A DNA stretch of 64,000 nucleotides from positions 1,148,947-1,212,946 of the forward strand of contig NZ_BSOG01000002.1 in the NCBI RefSeq assembly GCF_030160395.1. The letters run 5' to 3'. Both the position numbers and the translations under genes were made by a program. The notes beneath the pieces were generated by a model, which worked only from the letters and a program-made list of their open reading frames with translations, was not told the origin of the DNA and made no database searches. This DNA comes from Chitinimonas prasina (GTDB taxonomy: Bacteria > Pseudomonadota > Gammaproteobacteria > Burkholderiales > Chitinimonadaceae). How positions within the stretch are numbered: position 1 is the first letter of the stretch; each line of letters opens with the position of its first letter. This document shows, in pieces, positions 34,345 through 42,260 of the stretch.

Positions 34345-34878
34345 ATGTTGTACGCCATAGCGCTTTTTGTCGTTTTCATTGTCGCGATAGGTATCATCGC
34401 GGCGGCCAAGAATGGCTTGTCAAATGCTGGGAAAACTCCTTCGCACTGGCCTTACTACGCAAAGCGCCCTCTTTCTCAGCCTGAGCAAGTTCTCTACTAC
34501 CGATTGATTCAAGCATTGCCCGGTTTTGTAGTGCTTCCTCAAGTGGGCTTGTCGCGCTTCCTCGGCGTTAAGAAGGGCAATAACGTTAGCGAGTGGAATA
34601 ACCGCATCAACCGTATGAGCGTTGATTTCCTGGTCTGCGATAAAGCGATGCAGATCGTTGCGGCCATCGAACTGGATGACGCTACCCATACCCGTGCTGA
34701 TCGGCAGAAGGCTGATGCCAAGAAGGACCAGGTCCTAAAGAGTGCTGGAATTATGCTTCTGCGTTGGCCTGTTAAGGGTATGCCTGATATTGCATCTATT
34801 CGGCAGCAGCTCGATCCATTCCCGCCTACTCAGCCGCAAGCTATCGTTGCTCCTGTAGCTGAGCAGGTGCAGGAATAG
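34345..34878 (+). CDS. Membrane-anchored DUF2726 protein (phage accessory gene)
   Basis: 177 residues with an N-terminal membrane anchor (LYAIALFVVFIVAIGIIAA). A DUF2726 domain follows (about 45-150: LSQPEQVLYYRLIQALPGF, then SVDFLVCD, AAIELDDATHTRADRQKADAKKD and a GIMLLRWP end). DUF2726 has a restriction-endonuclease-like pattern, with Asp in SVDFL and the Glu/Asp of IELDD as likely acidic residues. It is not a standard inovirus gene. Placed next to the recombinase with its own GGGGGAA ribosome site, it looks like an accessory gene, perhaps acting against DNA at the membrane (an inference). Confidence 0.75.
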   Translation: MLYAIALFVVFIVAIGIIAAAKNGLSNAGKTPSHWPYYAKRPLSQPEQVLYYRLIQALPGFVVLPQVGLSRFLGVKKGNNVSEWNNRINRMSVDFLVCDKAMQIVAAIELDDATHTRADRQKADAKKDQVLKSAGIMLLRWPVKGMPDIASIRQQLDPFPPTQPQAIVAPVAEQVQE

Positions 34879-34890
34879 CGAGCCGCGGTT

Positions 34891-35463
34891 TTAGTCGAAG
34901 AGCTGAGCTTGCCGGCTACGGTAGATCGCTCGTTTTATGCTTGCAACGTCCACGCCCATGCGCTTGGCCAGCGCCCTCTGTGTCTCGGTGCCGGCCTCCC
35001 AGCAGCGCACTACGTCTGCCTCCTGCTCTGGCGTCATGCTGCGAGGCCTTCCAGGCTTTGCGCCCCTGGCGATAGCTGCGTCCATACCTGCCTTTGTTCG
35101 CTCCCTGATGAGGGATAGCTCGAACTCCGCCACAGCGCCTAACATCATTAGGATTAGCCTGCCGCTAGGGGTATCTGTATCAATGGTCTCGGTCAGCGAA
35201 CGGAATTGGCATCCGTTCCTTTTCACTCGTTCGATGATATGCAACAGGTCTCCTAGTGACCTGGCTATCCGGTCTAACTTGTAGACCACCACGACATCGC
35301 CAGGCCTGAGCCTGTCCAGCATCTGAAAAAGAATCGGGCGACTCAATGAGCCGCCCGATTTCTTTTCTTGATAGATGCGAGTGCAGCCAGCGGCTGTCAG
35401 GGCGTCTATCTGTGCATTGGTTTCCTGCTCCTGAGTGCTTACCCGTGCATATCCGATCAGCAT
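34891..35463 (-). CDS. Serine recombinase (resolvase/invertase family), probable phage integrase
   Basis: 190 residues. The catalytic Ser9 lies in GYARVSTQEQ, with the arginine-containing KLDRIARSLGDLL and the E-helix (MMLGAVAEFELSLIRERTKAG). The C-terminal HTH is TQRALAKRMGVDVASIKRAIYRS. This is the small Hin/resolvase type, not a large serine integrase, yet it is the only recombinase in the phage. Its ATG overlaps the stop of the repressor frame as it would exist in the circular phage (ATGCTGA). In the prophage that upstream part is replaced by host DNA. Confidence 0.9.
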   Translation of the reverse strand: MLIGYARVSTQEQETNAQIDALTAAGCTRIYQEKKSGGSLSRPILFQMLDRLRPGDVVVVYKLDRIARSLGDLLHIIERVKRNGCQFRSLTETIDTDTPSGRLILMMLGAVAEFELSLIRERTKAGMDAAIARGAKPGRPRSMTPEQEADVVRCWEAGTETQRALAKRMGVDVASIKRAIYRSRQAQLFD

Positions 35464-35549
35464 TCTCGTATGGCCGTAGCTCTCGCTCGGCGTTTTGTTG
35501 TGGAGCGCCTAGGGTACGTTTTTGTCGCTATCTCGCAACGGTCGGTGGT

Positions 35550-35574
35550 GTTCGAATCCCCCCCTTTCCGCCAC
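35550..35574. repeat. attR core (25 bp)
   Basis: Exact copy of 26960-26984. It is only the 3' quarter of the tRNA and not a second tRNA gene. It is followed by the native host sequence downstream of tRNA-Ser. Confidence 0.95.
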
Positions 35575-35581
35575 GAAATGC

Positions 35582-35618
35582 AAAGGCCCTGATCATTGAT
35601 CAGGGCCTTTTCTATTTT
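35582..35618 (+). terminator. Native tRNA-Ser terminator, displaced by the prophage
   Basis: AAAGGCCCTGATC-ATT-GATCAGGGCCTTT is a perfect 13-bp stem followed by TCTATTTT. Before integration it would have stood 8 bp after the tRNA CCA. Confidence 0.85.
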
Positions 35619-35823
35619 CACTCCGATACGCTGCAGATTCACCCTCCCGCCCCGGCGAGGCTACACGCCAATATCTGCTTAACACTGAAAACCTGGGCGG
35701 TTCGCCTGCTTGATGCAATCCAAGCACAGTGTGCCCGACCTACTTTCTGTTACGGTGGGCATGCCCCAGGAGAACGCATGAACGGAATCGGCGTACACCT
35801 GGATGAACTACACACAAGCGTCG
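35619..35823. other. Short spacer with an isolated start-like signal
   Basis: A good ribosome site (CAGGAGAACGC) and ATG at 35778 open a 58-codon plus-strand frame (MNGIGVHLDELHTSVV) that runs antisense into the next gene. It may be the relic of a gene truncated after its start. No other feature is seen. Confidence 0.35.
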
Positions 35824-36477
35824 TTAGCGCGAGTGCAGCAGTCGCAAGAAGCGATCCTGCCGGAAATCTTCTGGATACGTATCCAGAGTGTGTAAACGCA
35901 CTCGAAAAACATACTCCCCCTCGATGGGCTTCCCCGCCAGCTCTTGCGGAATAAAAGACCAACCTTCCAGCGACGCCTTGGCAAAACGACGAACACTCTC
36001 CGGCATGCCTGGCAGCGCCTTGACCTCAATCAAACGGCATTTGCCATCGACACCAACCGTGCAGGCGGCCTCCACAGCACCTTCCCAGCCACCCGTACGG
36101 CCAATGTCATCAGGATAGCTCGCTGCGTAGCGCTTGGTCGGTATTGGGCTCATCGAGAGTCCCGTCATTTTTACTTGTCCGCCACCATCGGCACTGGGGG
36201 TGACAAGGAAATCAAGCCGAACGCCGCTTCGAAGCGTTGCCGGGATACCATCGGCCTCAGCAGGTGGCACCTTGGTTTTGGCTACCCGCGCCTTGACGTT
36301 GTTAGCAAACGCAAGGGGATATTTGTCCTCATCAACCAACGAATACTGAATGGGATGGCCATCAGTGCCATAGAGAACATTGGCCCAAACTTCGACGTAA
36401 TAAGGTTGCGTGTTGGCGTAGCTGGGTACAGTTGCCAAAGCGATCAAAGCGATGGCGATCATTCGGATATAGGACAT
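35824..36477 (-). CDS. Secreted protein with TonB-like C-terminal region, function unknown
   Basis: 217 residues with a signal peptide (MSYIRMIAIALIALATVPSYA, cleaved before NTQPYY). The C-terminal third (YPDDIGRTGGWEGAVEAACTVGVDGKCRLIEVKALPG split by a variable loop, then FAKASLEGWSFIPQ) follows the TonB C-terminal pattern, with a Cys pair that could form a disulfide. It probably acts in the periplasm; no partner genes adjoin. Tentative. Confidence 0.55.
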   Translation of the reverse strand: MSYIRMIAIALIALATVPSYANTQPYYVEVWANVLYGTDGHPIQYSLVDEDKYPLAFANNVKARVAKTKVPPAEADGIPATLRSGVRLDFLVTPSADGGGQVKMTGLSMSPIPTKRYAASYPDDIGRTGGWEGAVEAACTVGVDGKCRLIEVKALPGMPESVRRFAKASLEGWSFIPQELAGKPIEGEYVFRVRLHTLDTYPEDFRQDRFLRLLHSR

Positions 36478-36774
36478 GGTGTTGCTTGATAAATGGATGT
36501 AGAGGTACGACCAAGGAGTAAACCATGCGTACTCGAAGCACGCGTGCCACTGGCAAGGCGTGAGTAGGCCGATGAATAAGGTGTACGTATCTACAATGGC
36601 TTCCGGCCATCAAGCCGTAAGGCCAATCATACAATACCGACGCCTCGCCAAGCAGGACGAGCCCCCTCAGCCATCGATGGCATGCGCTGTGGGGCCGACC
36701 GGGATAAGCCTCAAGCTATCGAGCAGCACGTCGCGCACAGCCCAAAACCCCCGCCGTACCACACCTGCCGCTGC
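36478..36774. other. Intergenic stretch with no recognised feature
   Basis: About 300 bp between the TonB-like gene and fnr. It should contain the promoter of the former and the 3' end of the latter. No hairpin with a T-run, no repeat and no plausible gene was seen. Confidence 0.5.
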
Positions 36775-37521
36775 TCAATGCTGCAAGCCTATGCAGCCCG
36801 ACACCAGCTGCTTGATGGCCGCCAGGTCCAGCACCTCGATCTGCTTGCCCTGCACCTTGATCCAGCCATCCTGCTGGAAGCGTGAAAAGGTACGGCTCAC
36901 TGTCTCCAGCTTCATACCCAGGTAGCTACCTATCTCTTCGCGAGTCATGCGCAGGACAAACTGGCGCGAGGAGAAGCCGCGTGCCGCCATACGTTGCGAC
37001 AGGTTCAGCAGAAACACCGCCAGGCGCTCTTCTGCCCGCATATTGCCCAGCAACAGCATGGCGCCCTGGTCGCGGATGATTTCGCGGCTCATCAGTTTAT
37101 ACAGATGGCGGTTAAGTGCCGGTATCTCCAGCGCCAGGTTCTCGAGACGGTGATAGGGCAGCTCGCAAACCTCGCAGTCTTCCAGCGCAATGGCGGTGCA
37201 GCCGTGCTGGTCCGTCCCAAAGGCATCCAGCCCCATCAGCTCGCCTGCCATATGAAAGCCTGTCACCTGCTCGCGGCCGTCCTCCGACACCACTACGGTC
37301 TTGAAGAAGCCCGTGCGTACTGCATACAGCGAGCGAAAGGCATCGCCCAGGCGGAACAGTGCCTCACCACGCCGCACTGGCATGCGCTGATTGATGGCAT
37401 CGTCCAGCTGTATCATTTCCTCCTGAGCCAGGCCTAGCGGTAAGCACAGCTCCTGCAGGCTGCAGGACGAACACACGGCTTTGAGGGCATGGATGGGAAT
37501 GATTTCGCGGGCAGCGGACAT
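36775..37521 (-). CDS. fnr: FNR-type oxygen-responsive regulator
   Basis: 248 residues from MSAAREIIPIHALKAVC; the upstream 21 codons lack a ribosome site. The [4Fe-4S] ligands are Cys17, Cys20 and Cys26 (CSSCSLQELC) plus Cys116 or Cys119 in EDCEVCELP. A cyclic-nucleotide-binding-like barrel and the C-terminal HTH (TREEIGSYLGMKLETVSRTFSRF) follow. It activates anaerobic genes when the cluster is intact. It is divergent from hemN with an FNR box between them, so it probably regulates both, possibly including itself. Confidence 0.92.
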   Translation of the reverse strand: MSAAREIIPIHALKAVCSSCSLQELCLPLGLAQEEMIQLDDAINQRMPVRRGEALFRLGDAFRSLYAVRTGFFKTVVVSEDGREQVTGFHMAGELMGLDAFGTDQHGCTAIALEDCEVCELPYHRLENLALEIPALNRHLYKLMSREIIRDQGAMLLLGNMRAEERLAVFLLNLSQRMAARGFSSRQFVLRMTREEIGSYLGMKLETVSRTFSRFQQDGWIKVQGKQIEVLDLAAIKQLVSGCIGLQH

Positions 37522-37530
37522 GATTGGTGC

Positions 37531-37544
37531 TTGATGAAGGTCAA
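37531..37544. promoter_or_regulatory. FNR box between fnr and hemN
   Basis: TTGATGAAGGTCAA matches the TTGAT-N4-ATCAA consensus at nine of ten positions. It lies 10 bp from the fnr start and 61 bp before hemN, so it could repress fnr and activate hemN. Confidence 0.8.
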
Positions 37545-37604
37545 TACGATTAGTCTGCCTGCTACTTACAGTGTCAGCAACCAAGACCTACGCTGGCGCC
37601 CCCT

Positions 37605-39005
37605 ATGACTGCCCCCGCCATACCCGAAACGACTGCATTGGAGATCGACCTGCCGCTGCTGCAGCGCCATGACGATGTGACGCGCTACGGCATCTATCCA
37701 ACCGCCGATCGCTTCTCTGAAGATTTCGACGAAGACCGCTACCGCCACGCGTTAGCGACGCACGCGCTGGGTGGACTCCGTCCACTGTCGCTGTATGTCC
37801 ATCTGCCGTTCTGCGTATCGGCTTGTAGCTACTGTGCCAGCCACAAGGTCATCACCGCCGACCACAATCAGGCTGATACCTATCTGGACTATCTTGAACG
37901 GGAAATCGCTCTGCAAGGCGCGGCCTATGGCGCGACGCCCAAGGTCACGCAGCTGCATCTGGGCGGCGGCACACCAACCTTTCTGCAGGATGCCCAGCTA
38001 AGCCGCCTGCTGGCCGCCTTGCAACGGTATTTCCCACTGGCTGCTGGCGCTGAATGCTCGGTCGAGATCGACCCCAGGCATATCGGGCCGCAAAGCCTGC
38101 AGTTGCTTGCCAGCCATGGCTTCAACCACCTCAGCATCAGCCTCCCGGATCTCTCCGCCGATGTGCAGCGCGCCGTGAATCGCAAGCAGCCTGCGTCCCA
38201 GACCGCCGCCGCCATCGCGCAAGGCCGCGCGCTAGGTTACCGCTCCATCCATGTCGATCTCCTCTATGGCCTGCCAAGGCAGACCCCAGCCAGTATGGCC
38301 GACACCCTGGCCCATGTACTAACGTGGCGGCCCGATCGTGTCTCGCTAGGCCGCTACAACCACCAGCCTGATCGCTTCAAGGCGCAGCGCCATATCGACG
38401 CTGCCACGTTGCCGACGGCAGACGACAGGCTGGCAATGCTGCAGCAGGCCATGTCCCAGTTGCAGGGCGCGGGCTATGTCCATCTTGGGCTGGAGCAGTT
38501 TGCCCTGCCTCATGACGAGCTCGCCATCGCCATGCGCCAGGGCCGGCTGCATAGAAACTTCCAGGGCTATACCACCCAGGCAGAGTGCGATCTGATTGGG
38601 CTGGGTGTTTCGGCCATCGGCAAGGTCGGCGCATGCTACGCCCAGAACCACAGGGTGCTGGAGGACTACTATGATGCGCTGGCGCACCACCACCTACCCA
38701 TCGCCCGCGGCATGACACTGGCTGCCGACGACCTGCTCCGCCGTAGCATCATCCAGTCGCTGCTATGCCAATCCGAATTGGCCTTTGAGCCGCTGGAGAC
38801 CCGTTGGCTGATCGACTTCCACCACTATTTCGCCTACGAGCTTGAACAATTACAGCAACTCGCCAGCAATGGCTTGCTCAAACTCCAGCGCCAAGGGCTT
38901 GAAATCACGCCCAAGGGCCGCTTGCTGACCCGCAGCATCGCCATGGTGTTTGATCGTCATCTGCGCGAGGCCCGCAACAGCGCCCGATTTTCAAGCTTGA
39001 TATAA
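37605..39005 (+). CDS. hemN: Oxygen-independent coproporphyrinogen III dehydrogenase
   Basis: 466 residues. It is a radical-SAM enzyme that converts coproporphyrinogen III to protoporphyrinogen IX without oxygen. The cluster motif is Cys70-x3-Cys74-x2-Cys77 (PFCVSACSYCASH), then LGGGTPTFL and the SVEIDPRHI strand. The HemN C-terminal domain (GVSAIGKVGACYAQN, LLRRSIIQSLLC) is present, marking true HemN rather than HemW. Pairing with fnr fits anaerobic induction. Confidence 0.93.
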   Translation: MTAPAIPETTALEIDLPLLQRHDDVTRYGIYPTADRFSEDFDEDRYRHALATHALGGLRPLSLYVHLPFCVSACSYCASHKVITADHNQADTYLDYLEREIALQGAAYGATPKVTQLHLGGGTPTFLQDAQLSRLLAALQRYFPLAAGAECSVEIDPRHIGPQSLQLLASHGFNHLSISLPDLSADVQRAVNRKQPASQTAAAIAQGRALGYRSIHVDLLYGLPRQTPASMADTLAHVLTWRPDRVSLGRYNHQPDRFKAQRHIDAATLPTADDRLAMLQQAMSQLQGAGYVHLGLEQFALPHDELAIAMRQGRLHRNFQGYTTQAECDLIGLGVSAIGKVGACYAQNHRVLEDYYDALAHHHLPIARGMTLAADDLLRRSIIQSLLCQSELAFEPLETRWLIDFHHYFAYELEQLQQLASNGLLKLQRQGLEITPKGRLLTRSIAMVFDRHLREARNSARFSSLI

Positions 39006-39048
39006 CCAGCACCGGGGGTAAACCATCATCCCCCTGCGGAGGTCACCC

Positions 39049-39498
39049 ATGTACAAACGCATTCTGGTACCCCTAGACGCCAGCCCCACCGCCTCCAGCG
39101 GATTGGAAGAGGCCATCCGGCTTGCGCACGCCTTGCGTGCCAAACTGCATCTCTTCCACGTAGTCGATCTCCACCTGGTCTACATGGACTACAACGGCAC
39201 CGCTGAGTTGGCCGACTATGTCCATGCCCTGCGCGAAGCCGGCCAGGAGCTGCTGCACAAGGCACAGGCTCTGGCCGCCAGGCAGGACGTATCTGCCGAG
39301 GTGCATGCCGAGGAATGCCGTACCGCCGAAACCATCAACCTGATATTGCAGGAGGCTCGCCGCACCCACGCCGACCTGCTGGTCATCGGCACGCATGGAC
39401 TGCGGGGTTTCCAGCGGCTGGTCATGGGCAGCACGGCAGAAGGCGTCGCCAGGCTATCGCCTGTGCCGGTACTGCTGGTTCGGGGCCCGGCTGCATAA
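39049..39498 (+). CDS. Universal stress protein (UspA family)
   Basis: 149 residues with the Usp fold: KRILVPLDASPTASSGLEEAIRLA at the start and the ATP-binding loop GTHGLRGFQRLVMGSTAEGVARLSPVPVLLV at the end (a G-2x-G-9x-G-S/T type motif). It lies 43 bp after hemN with its own GGAGGT site. Usp proteins aid survival under starvation or low oxygen, consistent with the FNR/HemN neighbours. Confidence 0.9.
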   Translation: MYKRILVPLDASPTASSGLEEAIRLAHALRAKLHLFHVVDLHLVYMDYNGTAELADYVHALREAGQELLHKAQALAARQDVSAEVHAEECRTAETINLILQEARRTHADLLVIGTHGLRGFQRLVMGSTAEGVARLSPVPVLLVRGPAA

Positions 39499-39545
39499 AC
39501 CCTTTGGCACGCCAAACCGCTTCGCCCTGCTCGTGCATAAATCAC

Positions 39546-39560
39546 TAGACGACCGGTCTA
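39546..39560. promoter_or_regulatory. NemR-type operator upstream of the tetR gene
   Basis: ACTAGACGACCGGTCTA (39544-39560) has TAGAC/GTCTA arms and is identical to the copy before nemA. It resembles the NemR operator of enteric bacteria, suggesting autorepression. Confidence 0.8.
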
Positions 39561-39581
39561 ATCGGGTTTAGACTGCGCCCC

Positions 39582-40172
39582 ATGTTGAATCGAGACTTTG
39601 ACGACACCCGCGAACACCTGCTTGCTACCGGCGAGGGCATCATGCTGGGCAAGGGGTTTGCCGCCGTCGGCCTGGCCGAGATACTGGGGCAGGCAGGTGT
39701 ACCCAAGGGCTCGTTCTATCACTACTTTGGCTCCAAGGAAGGCTACGGCGTCGCCTTGCTGTCGCGTTTCTTCAGCCGCTACCACGCCATTCTGGATGAA
39801 ATCGTTGCCAACCCACAGTTGAATGGCCGCGCCAAGCTGGATGCCTACTTCGCCGGCTGGTGCAGCGTTTCCTGCGAGAACAATGGCAACTCCCGCTGCC
39901 TGGTCGTCAAGCTGACCGGCGAGGTCAGCGACCTGTCCGACGATATGCGCAGGCAGATGCAGCAAGGCATTGCCGGCATCATTGAGCGGGTGACCGCCTT
40001 TATCGTTATCGGCCGTGCCGATAAATCCCTGCCACCCGGCATGCCGGCAGAGACACTGGCCGCTGCCTTGTACCAGCTCTGGCTGGGCGCCGCGCTGGTT
40101 ACCAAGGTCCAGCATGGCAGCGCCGCACTCGACGCCGCCCGTGCGGCCACCGAACGTATGCTCAGTACCTGA
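39582..40172 (+). CDS. TetR-family repressor (NemR-like)
   Basis: 196 residues with an N-terminal TetR HTH (GFAAVGLAEILGQAGVPKGSFYHYFGSKEGYGVALL). The ligand domain has Cys residues (WCSVSCENNGNSRCLVVKL) close to each other. NemR senses electrophiles such as quinones, methylglyoxal or hypochlorite through a cysteine and represses nemA. Identical operators before this gene and nemA support the same arrangement. Confidence 0.85.
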   Translation: MLNRDFDDTREHLLATGEGIMLGKGFAAVGLAEILGQAGVPKGSFYHYFGSKEGYGVALLSRFFSRYHAILDEIVANPQLNGRAKLDAYFAGWCSVSCENNGNSRCLVVKLTGEVSDLSDDMRRQMQQGIAGIIERVTAFIVIGRADKSLPPGMPAETLAAALYQLWLGAALVTKVQHGSAALDAARAATERMLST

Positions 40173-40232
40173 TTCATCGCACTTCCGTAGCAAGCATCCG
40201 GCCCGCAAGGCCGGTTTATTTGGCGCACAAAC

Positions 40233-40247
40233 TAGACGACCGGTCTA
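40233..40247. promoter_or_regulatory. NemR-type operator upstream of nemA
   Basis: The second exact copy of ACTAGACGACCGGTCTA (40231-40247), 18 bp before the nemA start codon, where bound repressor would block initiation. Confidence 0.8.
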
Positions 40248-40265
40248 CTCAAAAGGAAACGCATC

Positions 40266-41369
40266 ATGGCAATCGACAAACTGCTTACCCCGCATATCGT
40301 TGGCAAGACCACCCTCCCCAACCGTGTCTGGATGGCCCCACTGACACGCTCGCGTGCCGCCCAGCCAGGCGATCTGCCTGCTGAATTGAATGCCATTTAC
40401 TATAGCCAGCGCGCCAATGCCGGCCTGACCGTGACCGAGGCCACGCAAATCTCGCAGCAGGGCCAAGGCTATGCCTGGACGCCCGGCATCTATACCGACG
40501 AGCAGGAAGCAGGCTGGGCACAGGTGGTCAACCGAGTGCATGCTGCCGGCGGCCATATCTCGCTGCAACTCTGGCATGTGGGCCGCATCTCCCACCACCT
40601 GCTGCAGGCCGATGGCCAGGCCCCGGTCGCCCCTTCCGCCATCCAGGCCCAGGGCGCCAAGAGCTTTGTGGTGTTGCCTGATGGCACGCCCAGCAACGAA
40701 CCCACCGACCTGCCCAGGGCGCTGGAATTGGCTGAGCTGCCCGGCATTGTTGCCGCCTATGTGGCGGGCGCCCGCCGCGCTGTCCGCGCTGGCTTTGACT
40801 TTGTCGAAATCCACAGCGCCAACGGCTATCTGCTGAACCAGTTCCTGGATGCCCGTGCCAATCAGCGTACTGATCAGTACGGCGGTAGTATCGAAAATCG
40901 TGCCCGCTTTGTTCTGGAGGTGGTGGATGCCATCGTTGCCGCCATCGGTGCCGAAAAGGTTGGCATACGCCTGTCGCCCAATGGCGTGTTTGGTGATATG
41001 TCGCCTATCGAAGGCGAAGCCATGGCCATCTACCTGGCCCAGCAACTGCAACAGCGGCATTTGGCCTATCTGCATATAGCTGAACCCGACTGGGCCGGCG
41101 GCGAGGCACTGACCGACACCTTCCGCCAGCAACTGCGGGCAGCCTTCAAGGGCACGCTGGTGTTCTGCGGCAGCTATACTGCCGAACGTGCCGAGGCCCT
41201 GATACAAGCAGGCACCGCCGATGCCGTAGCCTTTGGCCGCCCCTATATCGCCAACCCGGATCTGGTCCGCCGCTTTACCCTAGGCGCCGAGCTGAATCAG
41301 CTGGATCCCGCCACCTTGTATGGCGGCGCTGAGCAAGGCTATACCGACTACCCGGCTCTGGCGGGCTAG
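40266..41369 (+). CDS. nemA: Old-yellow-enzyme family alkene reductase (N-ethylmaleimide reductase)
   Basis: 367 residues. It is an FMN barrel enzyme reducing activated C=C bonds and nitro compounds with NADPH. Motifs: NRVWMAPLTRSRA, the substrate-binding QLWHVGRISHH, IHSANGYLLNQFLD, QYGGSIENRARF and the phosphate site near DAVAFGRPYIANPDL. A ribosome site AAAGGAAA precedes it. It is controlled by the adjacent TetR protein, probably for electrophile detoxification. Confidence 0.93.
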   Translation: MAIDKLLTPHIVGKTTLPNRVWMAPLTRSRAAQPGDLPAELNAIYYSQRANAGLTVTEATQISQQGQGYAWTPGIYTDEQEAGWAQVVNRVHAAGGHISLQLWHVGRISHHLLQADGQAPVAPSAIQAQGAKSFVVLPDGTPSNEPTDLPRALELAELPGIVAAYVAGARRAVRAGFDFVEIHSANGYLLNQFLDARANQRTDQYGGSIENRARFVLEVVDAIVAAIGAEKVGIRLSPNGVFGDMSPIEGEAMAIYLAQQLQQRHLAYLHIAEPDWAGGEALTDTFRQQLRAAFKGTLVFCGSYTAERAEALIQAGTADAVAFGRPYIANPDLVRRFTLGAELNQLDPATLYGGAEQGYTDYPALAG

Positions 41370-41413
41370 CATCAAGCCGGATTGGCCCGCAGCACTCAGC
41401 CAACCGGCCGAAC

Positions 41414-41444
41414 AGCCCCTCACCTACCGGCGAGGGGCTTTCTC
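41414..41444 (+). terminator. Terminator after nemA
   Basis: AGCCCCTC (41414-41421) pairs with GAGGGGCT (41432-41439), followed by TTCTCTT. It lies 45 bp after the nemA stop. Confidence 0.75.
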
Positions 41445-41484
41445 TTGCTGGCGGCGGGCCCCAACCGCCGGCCGCATCACCCAC

Positions 41485-42243
41485 CTACAGAAACATCCCA
41501 CCGGACGCCTCTATGCGCTGCCCATTGATCCAGCCGCAGTCATCAGACAGCAAGGCGGCCATCACATGGCCTATGTCATCGGGCATTCCCACCCGCCCCA
41601 ACGCTGTCTGGCCGGCGATAAACCCATTCACCTCACGGTTGTCACGCACCAGGCCGCCACCAAAATCCGTCTCGATGGCGCCCGGCGCCACCACATTCAC
41701 GCTGATCCGGCGGGCACCCAGTTCCTTGGCCAGGTAGCGCGTCAGCACTTCCACGGCCCCCTTCATCGCCGCATAGGCGGCATAGCCTGGCAAGGCAAAG
41801 CGCGTCAGCCCAGTCGATACATTCAGGATACGGCCGCCGTCAGCCATCAGGGGCAGCAGCGCCTGCGTCAGAAAGAACACGCCCTTGAGCTGTATGTTCA
41901 TCAGCTGGTCAAACTGCGCCTCGGTCGTCTCGGCAAAACCCACATGGATACCGATCCCCGCATTGTTGAGCAGGTAATCAAAATCCGCCCGGCCCCAGTG
42001 CTCGCCCAGGGCAGCGGCCAACCGCTGTGCAAACCCGGCGAAACTGCCACTGTCCGCCACATCCAACGGCAGGGCCACCGCCTGCCCACCCAGGCTATCA
42101 ATCTCTGCCACCACCGCCTGTGCCTCGTCGGCCTGGCTGCGATAGGTCAGGATCACACCCACGCCCTTCGCCGCCAGCTTGAGTGCTGCATTTCGGCCCA
42201 GGCCACGGCTACCACCGGTTACCACTGCGATCTTCGTGCTCAT
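41485..42243 (-). CDS. SDR-family oxidoreductase (3-oxoacyl-ACP reductase-like)
   Basis: 252 residues from MSTKIAVVTGGSRGLG, preceded by GGAGCG. The Rossmann TGGSRGLG motif, NNAG (LLNNAGIGIHVG), catalytic Ser in LNVSTGLTRF and YxxxK as YAAYAAMKG are all present; the spacing gives Tyr-x3-Lys in AAYAAMK. The C-terminus is GQRIEASGGMF. The substrate is unknown. It is divergent from a LysR gene, with a palindromic repeat between them. Confidence 0.85.
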   Translation of the reverse strand: MSTKIAVVTGGSRGLGRNAALKLAAKGVGVILTYRSQADEAQAVVAEIDSLGGQAVALPLDVADSGSFAGFAQRLAAALGEHWGRADFDYLLNNAGIGIHVGFAETTEAQFDQLMNIQLKGVFFLTQALLPLMADGGRILNVSTGLTRFALPGYAAYAAMKGAVEVLTRYLAKELGARRISVNVVAPGAIETDFGGGLVRDNREVNGFIAGQTALGRVGMPDDIGHVMAALLSDDCGWINGQRIEASGGMFL

Positions 42244-42260
42244 TTGTTTCGCTCCTGCTA

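Larger units (their letters stand above)
26960..35574. mobile_element. Integrated filamentous phage (inovirus) prophage, about 8.6 kb
   Basis: The element is bounded by a 25-bp direct repeat of the tRNA-Ser 3' end, giving a repeat-to-repeat distance of 8590 bp, a normal inovirus genome size. Gene order is repressor (minus), early small genes, HUH Rep, ssDNA-binding protein, small membrane protein, major coat, terminator, TspB/pIII-like, pVI-like, Zot/pI, small basic regulator, YodC-like, intergenic region, DUF2726 and serine recombinase (minus). From memory, Ralstonia phiRSM-type phages combine a resolvase-like recombinase with tRNA-Ser integration, so this may be a relative. No inactivating mutation was seen. 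Confidence 0.93.

Noticed and set aside
35550-35574. A possible second tRNA-Ser at the right end of the prophage
   Set aside because: Only the 3' 25 bases of the tRNA are present; no anticodon arm or 5' acceptor. It is the attR copy.
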